64,000 nt of DNA from Chamaecyparis obtusa (GCA_027943335.1 BSBK01002089.1:27501-91500); one strand, 5' to 3'. Shown: positions 22,112-32,957, numbered from the stretch's first letter. Translations and numbers: made by a program. The notes: generated by a model not told the origin, from the sequence alone.

Positions 22112-23283
22112 CCAGGTGATTTACTGCCTTCTAGTAGATGCGAGTATGTATTCTCAGATTGGACCGAGATCAGTCACCTTGATGACACCTAAACGAAGGA
22201 TTTGAATGTAGAATCTAGATATGAGATGAATGTAAATTAATCTATTTTTTTCGTTTTCTGTGCAATAAGATGAAATAAACTGATATGAATCTATTCTAGA
22301 TGGAAAAACTGATATGCAATGCAATTAATCTAACAATGATATGCTAAATATGAAACTAAAATGACAAGATTGATCTCACGAAATTTGTTGATTTGCAAAG
22401 AAGCTTCAATTCTTCAGATGTCGATTCACCAGCGTAATTGTGCAAATTCATGGGTTGATTTTGGCAGAGTAAGTATGCAAACTTGTGAGATGATTTGTGA
22501 AGAGCTGAAGCCTTGATTTTATAGAAATCCAAGGCTTTGGGGATGCATGGAAAAGCCATAAATCACTCAGGTTGATTTTTGAGTCAACAAAGAATTAAAG
22601 ATAGTTAACTCACAAAAAATCATGCAAAAATAGCTTTTTGATTTAAATTAGAAGTTGAGATCAACTTTTAACTCAAAAGAGAGTTGAGTTTATTTTTAAA
22701 ACAACTTGAATTAATTTTCTAATTTAAGTTTAACTACTTTTTGGATGTGCATAATTAATATGAATTAAATAAATAAATAAAGTGATTTATCCTCAACTTA
22801 ACTGATTTTAAAAATAAAACAATTGATTTATGGGTTAATCAATTATTAAATCAAACTTTTATTCAAAAACTATATTATTAAATTTGACAATTGACATTAA
22901 TTAATTAAATAAAAATTTAATCAATTAGTCATAGGATATTTGATTTATTGTCAAAATGGAATAATACAATTTAGGAATAAATATAATTAAATCCAATGAA
23001 ATAATTAAGTGGCAGTATTAAACCTAATTAATTAAATATTGAGAATATTCAATTAATCAAACTTTAGGATAAATAAGATTTATCGCCAAATAATTATTAA
23101 ATTAAAGATAATTAGGATAAATGAGAATATTACTAGGAATATTCCTTGATGCAGAATTTAGGATAATCAATTAGGATTCAATAATGTGCCGATGTGCCTT
23201 AGGTTAGGACTTTGATGTCGATTTCATTTGATGTGATGATGTAGGAGATTAATGAACCTATAGCCCATTTTTGGGGTATTACA
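22112..23283 (-). repeat. Element A 5' LTR, U3 and R part
   Basis: Continuation of the element A LTR after the element B insertion; the first five bases are B's target duplication. On the minus strand it starts TGTAATACCCC at 23283. The adjacent plus-strand CTCCT keeps the LINE frame, which fixes this boundary. The middle (22560-23150) is very AT-rich. Confidence 0.72.
22516..22524 (-). promoter_or_regulatory. Putative TATA box in element A LTR
   Basis: CTATAAAAT on the minus strand, about 760 bp inside the LTR from its start and about 500 bp before the primer site once B is removed, a plausible U3/R position. Confidence 0.45.
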
Positions 23284-24429
23284 CTCCTAACAAAAGACAA
23301 TTGAGAATTAGTAAGATTTTGGTATGTCAGATGGCCACTATGCCTGCTACGTATCTAGAACTTCCCCTATGCATCAACCCCTTGGACTCCTTTTGGAGCT
23401 CTATGGTGGTCAAGTTCAATAAAAAGTTAGCAGGATGGAAAGACACTCTCCTAAGGCAAGCTGGTAAGGTCCAACTTCTCAAGGCTTCTTTGTAGACTAT
23501 TCCTATCTATGCTCTTAGCTTATTTAAAATTCTAGGTAAATATTTTGATGCTATTGAAAAGATTCAAAAAAACTTCCTTTGGATAGTTGCTGAGGAAAAA
23601 AATAGAATATCTCTTATTGCTTGGGATAAAGTGTGCAAACCAAAAAAATAGGGGTGGTTTGGGTCTCAGGAGGATTAGATTGATGAACACTGCTTTACTT
23701 TCAAAATAGATATGGAGAATTTATTACTCTAATGGTGAATGGAATCAAATTTGGCTAAACAAATACTCTAGAAACTTCCTTACCCTAGAAAGTTTTATTT
23801 TTTCTGATGCTATCCCCAATGGATCACACATTTGGAAGGATATAGCTAACAATAGAAACTTGATGATCGAGGGTCTCCAATGAAAGGTTGGAAATGGTAA
23901 GAAAATCAGGCTCTAGGAAGATCACTGGATTAATGATGATCCTCTTATCAATCATCATGAATTGGGTCCTTTTTCTTTAAATTGCAAAAAAAAGGTTCAG
24001 TCACTATGTTGTTGATTATTGAGATAAGGACAAATGGAGGGACATTGAAAATAGAAACCCCAATCTGAGACATCTTAAAAATATTCTTTTTTCCATGATC
24101 CTTAATGAGGAAGATGATACTTTGATATGGAAGATAAACTCTAAAGTATCTTCACTACTACTTTAATGATCAACATGATTTCTAGCACTCGGGAAGATCC
24201 TCCTTGGTGGTATAATATTTGGATTAAGGGTCTTACTCCTAAGATCAACATGTTCTTCTGGATCTTAATATAGAATAAAGTTTTTAATATTGATAATCTA
24301 GAGTGTGGAGGCTTTAGTATCCCTAACTGATACTCTCTTTTTTTCTAGGAGGAAGAGACAGTGGAACATTTGTTCATTAACTGTCCTTTTGCTATCTCTT
24401 TGTGGTCCAAAATGTTAGAGTAGTTTTAG
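23284..24429 (+). pseudogene. LINE ORF2 RT thumb and linker
   Basis: Degenerate translation of the ORF2 linker. Recognisable pieces are the post-RT segment with KFNKKLAGWKDTLL at 23412-23453, the IPIYALSLFK-like text near 23500, NFLWI/WDKVCKPK near 23570-23640, and WAKNKVFN/CPFAISLWSK-like zinc-binding region at 24260-24410. Stops and phase changes are frequent. Confidence 0.7.
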
Positions 24430-25257
24430 ATGGCTTGGATTTTCCCTAAGGATATGCAGAGCTTTTATTCTTCTTGGCATCCCCTCTCAAAAAACCCTAT
24501 TATTATGAATCTCTGGAGATTTTCTATGCCACATTTTTTGTGGGAATTATGGAAGGACCAGAATGAAATTTTTTTTAGAGACAAGAGTTCTTCGGTTCAA
24601 GATGTTTTCCAAAGGATTCAAAGAGATATTCATGAAAATATTCAAATCCTGGGTAATTATAGAATTCCTATTAAGAAAGTGGATGTTGATATTCTTAAAA
24701 ATTGGAAAATACATGGTAGAAATAAGGAGAATAATAACATCACCAAAAGGGACGAAGCTATATGGCAAGCTCCCCCTAAGGGATGGATAGAAATCAACTT
24801 TCATGGAGCCTCTAAAGGTAACCCTGGACATTCTAGTTGTGGTGCTATTTTTAGGGATGAGGAAGGTAAATGTAAAGAGATTATTGCTCTCCATCTTGGA
24901 ATACAAACCAATTATATGGTAGAAGGCATGGTGGCCTTCCATGGTCTTCTCCTAGCCAAGAAATGGAATTGCAAAAAATTATGGGTGGAGGGGGATTCTA
25001 AAAATATTATAAATTGCCTCACAAAAAATTATGACCCCTCATGGACAATCAACAATATTATTAAATCCTCGTGGGATATTATTACCAAATTTGATAAGTG
25101 CACTATAACCCATGGTTACAGGGAGATAAATGGTGTGGTCGATTGGGCCGCCAACATGGCTGTGATGAGTGATGATGTTAGGACTTGGAGTGGAGAATGC
25201 AACCTTGCATTTGATGTCAAATCGTTACTCTTTAGGGATAAAATCCAAAGTACATGA
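24430..25257 (+). pseudogene. LINE ORF2 C-terminal RNase H
   Basis: 275 codons open to a stop at 25255-25257. An RNase H domain of the plant LINE type (RVT_3-like) starts near residue 115: GWIEINFHGASKGNPGH, where the first catalytic aspartate is a histidine; VEGMVAFHG near residue 165 supplies the glutamate; WVEGDSKNI near residue 195 supplies the next aspartate; REINGVVDWAANMA near residue 240 corresponds to the final motif. The loss of the first acid predicts inactivity. N-terminal residues 1-110 are linker. Confidence 0.88.
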
Positions 25258-25493
25258 TGTGTCAAAATCATATCAAAATAATGAATTATGACATGAATAA
25301 GGGGGTAAAGGATCATTATTTTTTAAGTAGGCATTGCAATAAAAAGTGCTGCATCATTATTATCTGGCACATTTTTTGGGTCAATTGGGCTTTATTTATT
25401 TTGGTGGATATTGTTTTGATTTACTATGTTTTGCACATTCATTATATATCTATAGAGAGGAAAAAGCCTAAGTGAAGAAATTGGAAGAGAAAC

Positions 25494-27018
25494 ATGGGAG
25501 GAAATAGAAAGAGGATGGAGCCGATTTCCAGCAAAGATTGGAGGAACAAGGATGAGATTTGGGATATTCTTAAGGTGAGAGGTCTTTCTATGATTATGGA
25601 AAGGGTGCATGGTAGGGATTATACCATAACCAAGATTTTCCTTAATCATTGGAAAAAGGAAAGCTTAACAATGAGGGACAAAACTATAAAGATTGATGAT
25701 GCCATAATGTCAGAGATTACTGGTATGCCAAGCGAGGGAAGTAAGTTTTATAGGGACAAGAAGCTAATGAAAGGTGCTATCAAATGTTTCTCTAAGATGG
25801 ACAAGGAGAGGAAGAAACTGGTAAAGTCTTCTAACACTTACTTCTCTCCTAAAAAATTTTATAATGCATGGAGAATTTTTTTTTTGCTATTATGAGCTAT
25901 ATTATGCTGGATGGTAGATACAATAGGGCTTATGCTTACCACTTCATCCTTATTAATCATTTATGTCATGGGCAAAAAGTCTCTCTGCCTCATTATTTAC
26001 TCTGTTCTATGAATGCGACCATGAAAGACAAAAGGAAAAATCCCCAAGGGGGTCATACTTTGCACCAAGGTATGATGGTTCTCATTTATGACCACCTAAA
26101 AGCCAAGAAGATTGTTCACTCTTTATCTTTGAATTTTGAGTCAGAGGATGATGAAACTAATGATGATTTTTCTAAGGGTTTGAATTTAGAGAGTGATTCC
26201 ATATCTGAGATGGCCTCTTCCTCTAAAGATAAAAAAGGTAAATGTAAAATTTCTCCTAATAAAAAGATCAAGGCTTCCACCTCGAAAAAGAATGCTAAGC
26301 CTAGGAGGAGAAAGGCCTTTATTGTTAATGATTCCTATTCTGAGGAGGAAGAAGAGGGTGATTCTAAATTGGAGGAGGGTGAGGAGTAAGGATAGAAAGA
26401 AAGTTCACATTCCTCAAAAGAAAACTAATTCTGATAGTACTACTGCTCAGGAGGAAAATTTCATTGAAATGGAGGAGGTTGATAGGGTTGTTAAGATTAT
26501 TAGTGGGTAGGATGAAGATAATGGAAAAGATAAAGAGGTTCAACTGAAGGATGCAAAGATTCAAGACAATACTTCCATTTCAGTGGGTAAATTGGGGGTG
26601 AGAAGCTTCACCAACACATTGAGGGGATCATCGATGGCAACATGCATATTAAGGAAGAGATGAAGGACCTCTGCAAATGCCTCCAAATTTTTGAGGCTAT
26701 GGGGTTTGGTAAAGATAAATATTTTTTAGAGAGTTTGGAGGAGATGACTAAAGCCATTGAGCATGCTGAAAACTTGAAGGATTCCTTTACTTCCATATTT
26801 GATACCATAGAGAAAATAATATCTCACATTGATAATATGGAGTAGAGAATGGTGGAGATGGAGAAAAAAATGGCCAAGGTGGATGATAGTATGAAAAAAA
26901 TGGGGGACCAGAGCTACACGATTCTAAAAGCATTAGCTGAGCATGTCAAAATCTTGGTTGGTAAGTTGGAGTAGGAGAAGGAGTCTCAAGTTGTCGAGGT
27001 GGACAAGGAAGCTGTTTG
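25494..27018 (+). pseudogene. Unrecognised degenerate coding region with coiled-coil end
   Basis: No family recognised. An ATG at 25494 opens 133 codons (MGGNRKRMEPISSK...), then a shift at the T9 run 25870-25878 leads to a second frame (25868-26389). Together they give an N-terminal part of about 200 residues rich in hydrophobic helices, then an acidic and lysine-rich low-complexity part (EEEEEGDSKLEEGEE). After about 26600 a further frame has coiled-coil-like heptads (EEMTKAIEHAENLKDSF, MVEMEKKMAKVDDSMKKM) with stops at 26845 and 26974. Layout suggests a transposon accessory protein or a processed host relic. It follows the LINE by 230 bp in the same strand. Confidence 0.45.
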
Positions 27019-27269
27019 TTAGTCCATTTTCTTGTCAATGCAAAATCCTAAGAAAATGGCCTTTTCCCTGCAAATTTTGAAGTTATCCCACCTTGTTGCA
27101 CAGTTTCATCTTGCATTGAAAATCCATAGTGTTTCATGGTGTGTGCCCTTAGCCCCTGGTAGTTTATTGTGTCACCTTACTCCAGTCCAAAACACACATG
27201 CTGAATTGCAAAATCCAGAAAGTTATTCAAGTTCTAACGTCTGCAGGAAACAAATTTTAGAATCTACCA

Positions 27270-27465
27270 CAGTGTCGAAAACCCATAGTGTTTTTGAAAA
27301 TCCATGATGTTTTTAGCTTCCCTGCTACCTTTCGGTCTGTCGATAACCCTATGTGTTTTTGATCTTTTGCCAAAAACCCTCATTGTTTTTGACCTTTGCC
27401 TTCCAGCTTTTGTGCACTTGTCTTTTGGTGCCGAAAACTTTGTGTGTTTTTGACCTTGGTCTTAA
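27270..27465 (+). repeat. Degenerate AAAACCCTATGTGTTTTTGACC repeats
   Basis: Four to five copies of a roughly 20-bp unit, for example ACCCATAGTGTTTTTGA (27279), ACCCTATGTGTTTTTGA (27346), ACCCTCATTGTTTTTGA (27376) and ACTTTGTGTGTTTTTGA (27437), often preceded by GTCGA or GCCGA. Irregular spacing of 30-65 bp. No coding meaning seen. Confidence 0.6.
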
Positions 27466-27750
27466 CTATGCAAGTGCGATCAGTTGGTGGGACCTAGTTC
27501 TTCTCAGTTGCCTGGTGTGTTTAAAGTTCAGAAAGAATCGGTGGTTGTCGCATGTTTGCATGGTGAAGATGCACGGTGTTTATCCTTCATGCTTTTGTGA
27601 TAGCCGTCAAATTTTCCTGTGTGGGCGTGTCGTGGGTCCAGGTGGGTCTGCGTGTTAGATAGTGTTGAGGTGCTCATTTCTAATTGGTCCATGTGGTGAT
27701 GAGTCAGAAATGTTAGCAGGGCTTGTGTTAGTGATTTCAATCTATGATCG

Positions 27751-27792
27751 GCATGTGATCACATGGAATATTCTCACCCCATGCGATCATGC
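27751..27792. repeat. Palindrome 1 of the GATCATGC family
   Basis: Arms GCATGTGATCACATGG and CCATGCGATCATGC around an 11-base loop AATATTCTCAC. The 5' arm has two extra bases and one mismatch. Stem interior is CATGG/CCATG. Confidence 0.65.
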
Positions 27793-27930
27793 ACCCACCG
27801 TCTGATTGGATGCCGACGGGTTTGTTTGCAGTGGGCCTGCTGTCAGAGGATGTTGAGGTGGCAAGGTTCTATTAGATGCAGGGTAGAGATGTGGGCCCAG
27901 TTGTCAGAGCCCTTTCAATCCTACGGATGC

Positions 27931-27972
27931 CGCATGACCGCAAGGAATATTCTTTCCCCTTGCGATCATGCG
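27931..27972. repeat. Palindrome 2 of the GATCATGC family
   Basis: Arms CGCATGACCGCAAGG and CCTTGCGATCATGCG, 15 bp with one mismatch. The loop begins AATATTCT, as in palindrome 1. Stem interior is CAAGG/CCTTG. Confidence 0.75.
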
Positions 27973-28134
27973 ACAACCGTCCGATCTTGCAGTGTTTAAA
28001 AGGGTTGACGGGCAGTGGATCCATTTGCTAGGTGTGGTGATGTGTTGATTTTTGATTGGCCGGCGAGCACTGAGGTGGATATACATGTCGTAGGTCTGGT
28101 ACCCAAGGGTAAGTAGTGGTGGTGAATGCTGGTG

Positions 28135-28188
28135 GTTAGTTGCATGTTCGCATAGCCTTTTTCAAGGCTATGCGATCATGCGACTAAC
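28135..28188. repeat. Palindrome 3 of the GATCATGC family
   Basis: Longest arms of the set: GTTAGT plus TGCATGTTCGCATAGCC against GGCTATGCGATCATGC plus GACTAAC, 23 bp with two mismatches and an 8-base loop. Stem interior is CATAGCC/GGCTATG. Confidence 0.78.
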
Positions 28189-28243
28189 ATTTTGTGTTAA
28201 CCCCTAGTGGTGGTGGTTATGCGGAGGTAGAGGATTGCAGTGT

Positions 28244-28289
28244 GTCACATGTTCGCATAGCCCATCTCTTGGCTATGCGATCATGTGAC
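28244..28289. repeat. Palindrome 4 of the GATCATGC family
   Basis: Arms GTCACATGTTCGCATAGCC and GGCTATGCGATCATGTGAC, 19 bp with one mismatch and an 8-base loop CATCTCTT. The outer pair CACATG/CATGTG differs from palindrome 3 on both arms. Confidence 0.78.
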
Positions 28290-28432
28290 AACTGTAGAAG
28301 TATATCGTGGTTGCAGAGTTATGACATAGGTCTTGCCGACGTGCTCGATTTTGATTGGTCACTGACGGGTGGTGGGGCCGAGGACTTTGCAAAGGGTTTA
28401 TGACTGACTGTCGACCACGGCTAGGAGACTGC

Positions 28433-28480
28433 GGTCACATGATCGCAAGGGTGAGTTGGGTGCCTTGTGATCATGCGACC
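28433..28480. repeat. Palindrome 5 of the GATCATGC family
   Basis: Arms GGTCACATGATCGCAAGG and CCTTGTGATCATGCGACC, 18 bp with two mismatches and a 12-base loop. Stem interior returns to CAAGG/CCTTG. Confidence 0.75.
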
Positions 28481-29602
28481 AAGAGCACATGTAATCAAGA
28501 CTTTTGTTGCGGTTAATCTTGCCGATGCCTGAGTGAAGATCTGATGATGGGGACTTAAAGTTGGCCGAGATTTGAATATAGACCACCAATTTACTTCTGG
28601 CGCCATGAATGTGACCGTTTAAACTTGTAGAGAGTTTTTTGTGACAGGAGGTACCAAAATTGAATGCTTTCATGGCCAAATTTGACTGGTTTGGTGGAGA
28701 TGGTTGTTGTGATGTGATCCAGGGTTCCTGTGGTCGATTGCATGATGGTTTTGTACCTGGTGAAGGACTTTTTTGTTGCTTGAGGTGTGTTTGTAGGTGG
28801 CCGATTTGACTGGTTTTCATGGCAATCCCCTAGTTTTTTGTCCTGATCTCAATGATGCTCATAATTGTAGAATTTATCTGAGATCTCTCTTTGGATTGAT
28901 TGGTCTCCTATCCTTGCAGTAAATTTTGATGTATTTCTGGTTGGTTGGGTAGTTGAAACCCTACCTCAGTTATCCATAGCTTGTTGCATCCCTATTCTGG
29001 GATCCCAAGATGACTGATGATATATATTGCAAGTTTTTTGATAGTGAAGGGGTTCTAGCTTAGAGTTCCTTTCTGGTTCCAAGAAGGGTCCTTTTCCTAT
29101 AGATTTTCTCCTTCTCTCTGCATAGAGAGTTTTCTTCTTTCCTTGCTGGTTCTGAGAACATAATGCATATTGTAAGTGATTTGTCTTATGTGTGAGAAGT
29201 TAATATATTCTTACTGTTACCAAGCTATCTCCATTTGAGCTTTGAATTCATTGATCATACATTAAGGGTGTTTGATCTATCTTCTTGTATTGCCTACGTG
29301 TTTGCAAGTGGAGTTGTCTTCGCAGAGATAATTGGTTCAGGGTTAGTGTTCATGTGTGTATGGGCTGAAATATCAAAGATATGTCATGCTTGTCTTCTGG
29401 TGGATGCTGGTAAATGTATTGTCTGATTCATAGGTCTCTTCTAAGGGGAGGGTTAAATTCCTTTGAATGGATAAAAACATGCTTGAATGCACAGGTGGGT
29501 GTTAAGTTGAGGTTTGGTCATGGTGTGTGATTGATGTAAGGCATCAACACATTGGGTATATTATTTTTTTGTTTCATAGCTGTCATTTGCAATAGGGTAT
29601 TT
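28481..29602. other. Intergenic, no gene seen
   Basis: I find no supported gene or LTR here. The stretch is less AT-rich up to about 28830 and resembles the palindrome-bearing DNA before it; after that it becomes T-rich. Short open frames have no recognisable motif. Confidence 0.4.
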
Positions 29603-29675
29603 GACTCTGTGGCCCTTTGGATAAGGCACTGGTCTATGAGAGACTTAGGGTATCTCAGGGGTCCCTTCAACCCAT
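29603..29675 (+). pseudogene. tRNA-Arg-like relic (tRNA pseudogene or SINE head)
   Basis: GACTCTGTGGCCC then TTTGGATAAGGCACTGGTCTA closely follows the acceptor, D arm and anticodon 5' arm of plant tRNA-Arg genes. The anticodon loop reads CTATGAG where an Arg gene has ACG as anticodon. A T-arm-like GGGTCCCTTCAACCC follows, but the variable region and the 3' acceptor strand do not pair. So it is not a working tRNA; it could be a tRNA-derived SINE head with its A and B boxes. Confidence 0.45.
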
Positions 29676-30070
29676 CTTTAAAATCATTTCCTTTCAGTTC
29701 CACCCTTTCCCTTTCATGTTGTTAGTGTAGGTCTCTGGTTTTCAAACTCATTCCATGCAAGTAGGGCTATTGCATGAGATCTTGGTTTCATTAAGGTACA
29801 AGATACCTAGAAGAGTTTGAGAATCATTCCACAGTCAGTTACCTATAGGCCTGTAGTGTGACACAAGTTAATATGTGTGTGCAGATGAGGTATACCCACC
29901 TGAGTGATGTGGAGCTCAAAGTGTAGAAGGATCTCTCTTTGATCCTTGTCAGTTGGCCCTTTTTCCTATCAGATTTGGAGTGTTGAGTGAATGTGACACT
30001 AGCCTTGTCAATCCTAATGCCAAGCTGACCTTTGGGGAAAAAGAACAACCAACACTATTGATGATACCCC
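29676..30070. other. Flank of element D, with target site
   Basis: No gene is supported. The last five bases ACCCC (30066-30070) are the target duplication of element D. The text across the insertion (about 30040-30070 and 37773-37855) can be read as one short open frame ending in basic residues (SRKRTRASTKK), possibly the end of an older element's ORF. Confidence 0.4.
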
Positions 30071-31512
30071 TATTGGAAACTACAATTGAAGCAATTGTTG
30101 TATTTTCATTGATGTCAAACCTTAACTGGTAAGACTATTTCTATATAAGAAAGTACTATATCTATTGGTTGATGAGAAGGATTAGGGAAAGGTTGATAAC
30201 AATAGCACCTAGGGAAAGGTTGAGTTATCTTGATACTTCAATGAGTACTTGATTATATGGCACAATGATAACATAATGTATTATTTATCTAAGTAAGAAG
30301 CAAGACTGAACAAGTAGGCTTAATCGAGAAAAAGTGAAGAAATCTAGTTTAAGCCAAGTGATGTTAGTGTCGATCGAGAGCTAGTATATGCCGAGTAAAT
30401 TTAGTGTTGATCGAACATCAGTTTATTGTCGAGAGCTAGTATTTGCTGAGTGATAAAATTGAAGTGGTGGCTGAGTTGCGCAGTGATGACTGAGGAGTTG
30501 AACATAGTATTGACCAAGCATTAGTAATTTACATTTGAGGAAGAATTCAGATTCCTAGCTAACATTGTTGAATTCTTGGTTTATGTAAAACATGTTGACT
30601 TTATTTGTAAAGTGTATGGAGCATTTAATGCATAGTAAATCATTTTATTGAGATTTCAATAAGGAGATTAAAGATGTTTCTAGAAGGATAGATGAAGAAC
30701 TTAAATGTTGGAAGGATTTGATGGATCTGACCTAAACCTAAGATCTACAGAGGAGATTAAGCGACAAAAGAGAGATTTATCTGTTGAAGAGATATAAGAT
30801 AACCTAAGCATGAGGTTGAGATAGTATGGTGGAAGTTGTTGATGTTATTGACTGAAAAAGTAGAAAGGCTAAAGGTGAAGAGGTTGATCAGAGTTGTGAT
30901 TTCTTGAAGGGTTTTCCAAACAGATCAGAGATCGAGATGGAAATGGTACTTAGTCAGTAAGCCAACATATGTGTACGGAATTGGATCTGTTATTTGCAAA
31001 GTGAGTTGTATGTTTTTAGATCAATACTACTGCTACTTTCTAACCATTGTATCTGTCAAATCCTTTAATTGCATTCTAACAAAATGTACTTAAGTCCTCT
31101 AACAAGGTGCACTCCTAATAGGGTGGTTGAAATCCTTTAATAGGGTCACACCTAATAGTGTGTTTTGTAAACCTTTGACAGGGTTGGCTTTTCATAGAGC
31201 TCACTTCAGAAGAGTGAATATATCAGTAGCATGTTACAAAGTGGTTTTTCCCAAATTGGATTTCCACTATAAATTCTGGTGTTAATACTTGTGTGAATGT
31301 TTTGGTGTTAAAATTTTTTGTGTTTTGCAAGTTAAATACTATTGGATAGTGGACTGCATTGTTGACTATTTCTGATATACATTCTGTAATGACCGAGTAA
31401 TTGCTGGTTATTAGATCTAAATTTTTTGAAGTGTTTAAGAGTTTGTTTTATACATCTGGACCTGAGAACAATTGATTCACCCCCCTCTCTATTATTCTAA
31501 ATCATATTAACA
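30071..31512 (+). repeat. Element D 5' LTR
   Basis: 1442 bp. Starts TATTGGAAACTAC (the partner copy starts TGTTGG, so the second base has mutated) and ends ATCATATTAACA. It contains an iterated CCGAG/TCGAG pentamer in 30330-30530 and several AGGGTG/ACAGGG-type repeats near 31090-31190. Confidence 0.92.
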
Positions 31513-31514
31513 AT

Positions 31515-31526
31515 TGGTATCAGAGT
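31515..31526 (+). other. Primer binding site of element D
   Basis: TGGTATCAGAGT, two bases after the LTR, complementary to initiator tRNA-Met. Confidence 0.92.
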
Positions 31527-31569
31527 TGTTGGTGCTTAGTTAGGTCAAGTTTGAAGGTACTTGAAGCAA

Positions 31570-32640
31570 ATGATCAAGATGTATAAAAAGGAGGTACCAA
31601 AGCTAAATAAGGAGAACTTCCCTGGATGACAGAGTTTGATGAAACTACACCTAGCTGGTATTGGTGACTCAACAAAATATTATGTTAAAAATGACTATGT
31701 TACACCTACTACACCCTTGACTACCGAGGAGATGAAAGATAAACATGAACACAACCAAGCAATGTTGGAGATTGCATCTACCTTAAGCTATCCTAAATTT
31801 GAAGACATTAAAAACTATACCAATGAAAAGAAAATGTGGGACACTCTTACAAATATCTATGGTGGTGATGAAAATGTACTAAGAGAAAAAGCTGAAAGTC
31901 TGAGACGTAAGTTTGATGAAATGAAAATGCAAGAAGTTGAGAATATTGCTCAATATTGTGGTATAATCAAGGAAGTAGTAAATGCTATTAGAGGAGCTAA
32001 TAGAAATATTGATGATGAAACTTTTATTGGAAAAGTTATGAGAACTTTTCTTCCTATATATGCCATCAGAATCTTAGCAATTCAAGAATCTAGATGCAAC
32101 CTTGGTAATACTCTAACTTTGGAAAGTCTTGTTGGTAAGCTTACTGCTTTTGAGCTTTCTAACTATGATAATTATACTGTTGCAAATGTTGAATCTATAT
32201 TCAAGTCACAAATGGTTTTGCATAAGTCTAAGAAGGAAAAAGAAAAATGTGTAAGTGAAAGTGAAAGTGATACTGACACATCTGATGAAGAACTAGAGGA
32301 TCTTGAAGCTCTTATGGCCAGAAGATTGAAGAGGGGAAAAGGAAAATATAAAGGTAAACTTCCTATCATATGTTTTTCATGTAACAAAGTTAGCCATATA
32401 GCTGCAAGATGTCCTAAAAGGGATGACAAGGATGAGGAAAAAGACAACAAATACAAGGATAAGAGAGAAAATAGAGCTTACCGAAGGTACAAGGACTAAA
32501 AGGAAAAAGGTAAGAAATCATGCTATATTGCTGAAGAAGAAACTGACACTCACGATGATTATTTTGAAATTGAAGTAGTTTATGTTGCTATGAAAGATGA
32601 GTCTGATGAAGATGAGAAAATTGCACTTGTTTCTTATGTG
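31570..32640 (+). pseudogene. Element D gag
   Basis: Copia gag starting at ATG 31570 (MIKMYKKEVPKLNKENFPG), with a TGA at 31627 where tryptophan is expected. The following 287 codons (31636-32499) contain the UBN2-like gag core (AMLEIASTLSYPKFEDI, KKMWDTLTNIYGG, LREKAESLRRKFDEMKM) and a serine/acid-rich linker. The zinc knuckle CFSCNKVSHIAARC (near residue 248) has all four ligands. A TAG closes the frame at 32497-32499, but the same frame continues to the protease. Confidence 0.9.
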
Positions 32641-32957
32641 AGCAAAGGTGATAAATAGATTATTGATAGTGGTTTCTCACATCACATGACTGGTGACAAA
32701 AGTAAATTTGATACCCTAGATCATTACAAAGGTAGAAGTGTTAAGTTTGGTAATGATGCACCATGTCCTGTAAAGGGTAAAGGTTTGATTAAGCTGTCTG
32801 ATAAAATTACTTGTGAAAATGCTTATTGGGTTGAAGGTCTTAACTATATTTTTCTAAGTGTTGCACAACTCAATAGCAATGGTTATCGAGTGGAATTTCA
32901 TCATAGAAAGGCCAAAATATTTGATGCCACTAGTGAACTAATTGGAAGTGGAGAGTA
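32641..32957 (+). pseudogene. Element D protease
   Basis: Copia-type aspartic protease. IIDSGFSHHMTG (32659-32694) contains the catalytic D-S-G; the tryptophan normally before it is a TAG at 32656. Downstream VKFGNDAPCPVKGKG and the LNYIFLSVAQLN segment (Copia NLLSVGQL-like) complete the domain. A TAG at 32956 ends the piece. Confidence 0.85.

Larger units (their letters stand above)
1750..23283 (-). mobile_element. Ty3/Gypsy element A, Tat-type, minus strand, nested
   Basis: Minus-strand LTR retrotransposon. From high to low coordinates: 5' LTR (23283-22112 plus 14774-14670, split by element B), primer site, long leader, gag, protease, RT, degenerate Gypsy RNase H, second RNase H, integrase. 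A second RNase H between RT/RNase H and integrase is the known hallmark of the Tat lineage. The right LTR ends TATTACA at 23283, followed by candidate target site CTCCT. The matching downstream LTR is not recognisable near 1750, so that end is deleted or replaced; the ownership of 1750-4490 is uncertain. Coding frames are broken by stops and frameshifts. Confidence 0.8.
23284..25260 (+). mobile_element. LINE (non-LTR retrotransposon), downstream part
   Basis: Second half of the LINE that begins at 1. It starts in the RT thumb region (RISKILVCQM, PATYLELPLC), continues through decayed linker with LAGWKDTLLRQAGKVQLLKAS (23427-23492), a zinc-binding-RT-like segment (EETVEHLFINCPF near 24350) and ends in an RNase H domain. 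Frames change between pieces. The terminal poly(A) is not obvious; an unrelated-looking reading frame starts at 25494. Confidence 0.85.

Noticed and set aside
24547..24942. 131-codon minus-strand frame
   Set aside because: Shadow of the LINE RNase H on the plus strand.
27751..28480. CRISPR-like array from the regularly occurring palindromic repeats
   Set aside because: Spacing is irregular (about 105-205 bp), the stems vary between copies, and this is a plant nuclear context; no cas-like gene exists.
27528..28820. Several 60-140-codon frames on both strands around the palindromes
   Set aside because: They cross palindromes on both strands, lack motifs, and have lengths expected in DNA with less AT; not reported as genes.
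29603..29675. Functional tRNA-Arg gene
   Set aside because: Acceptor 3' strand does not pair with GACTCTG and the anticodon is altered.
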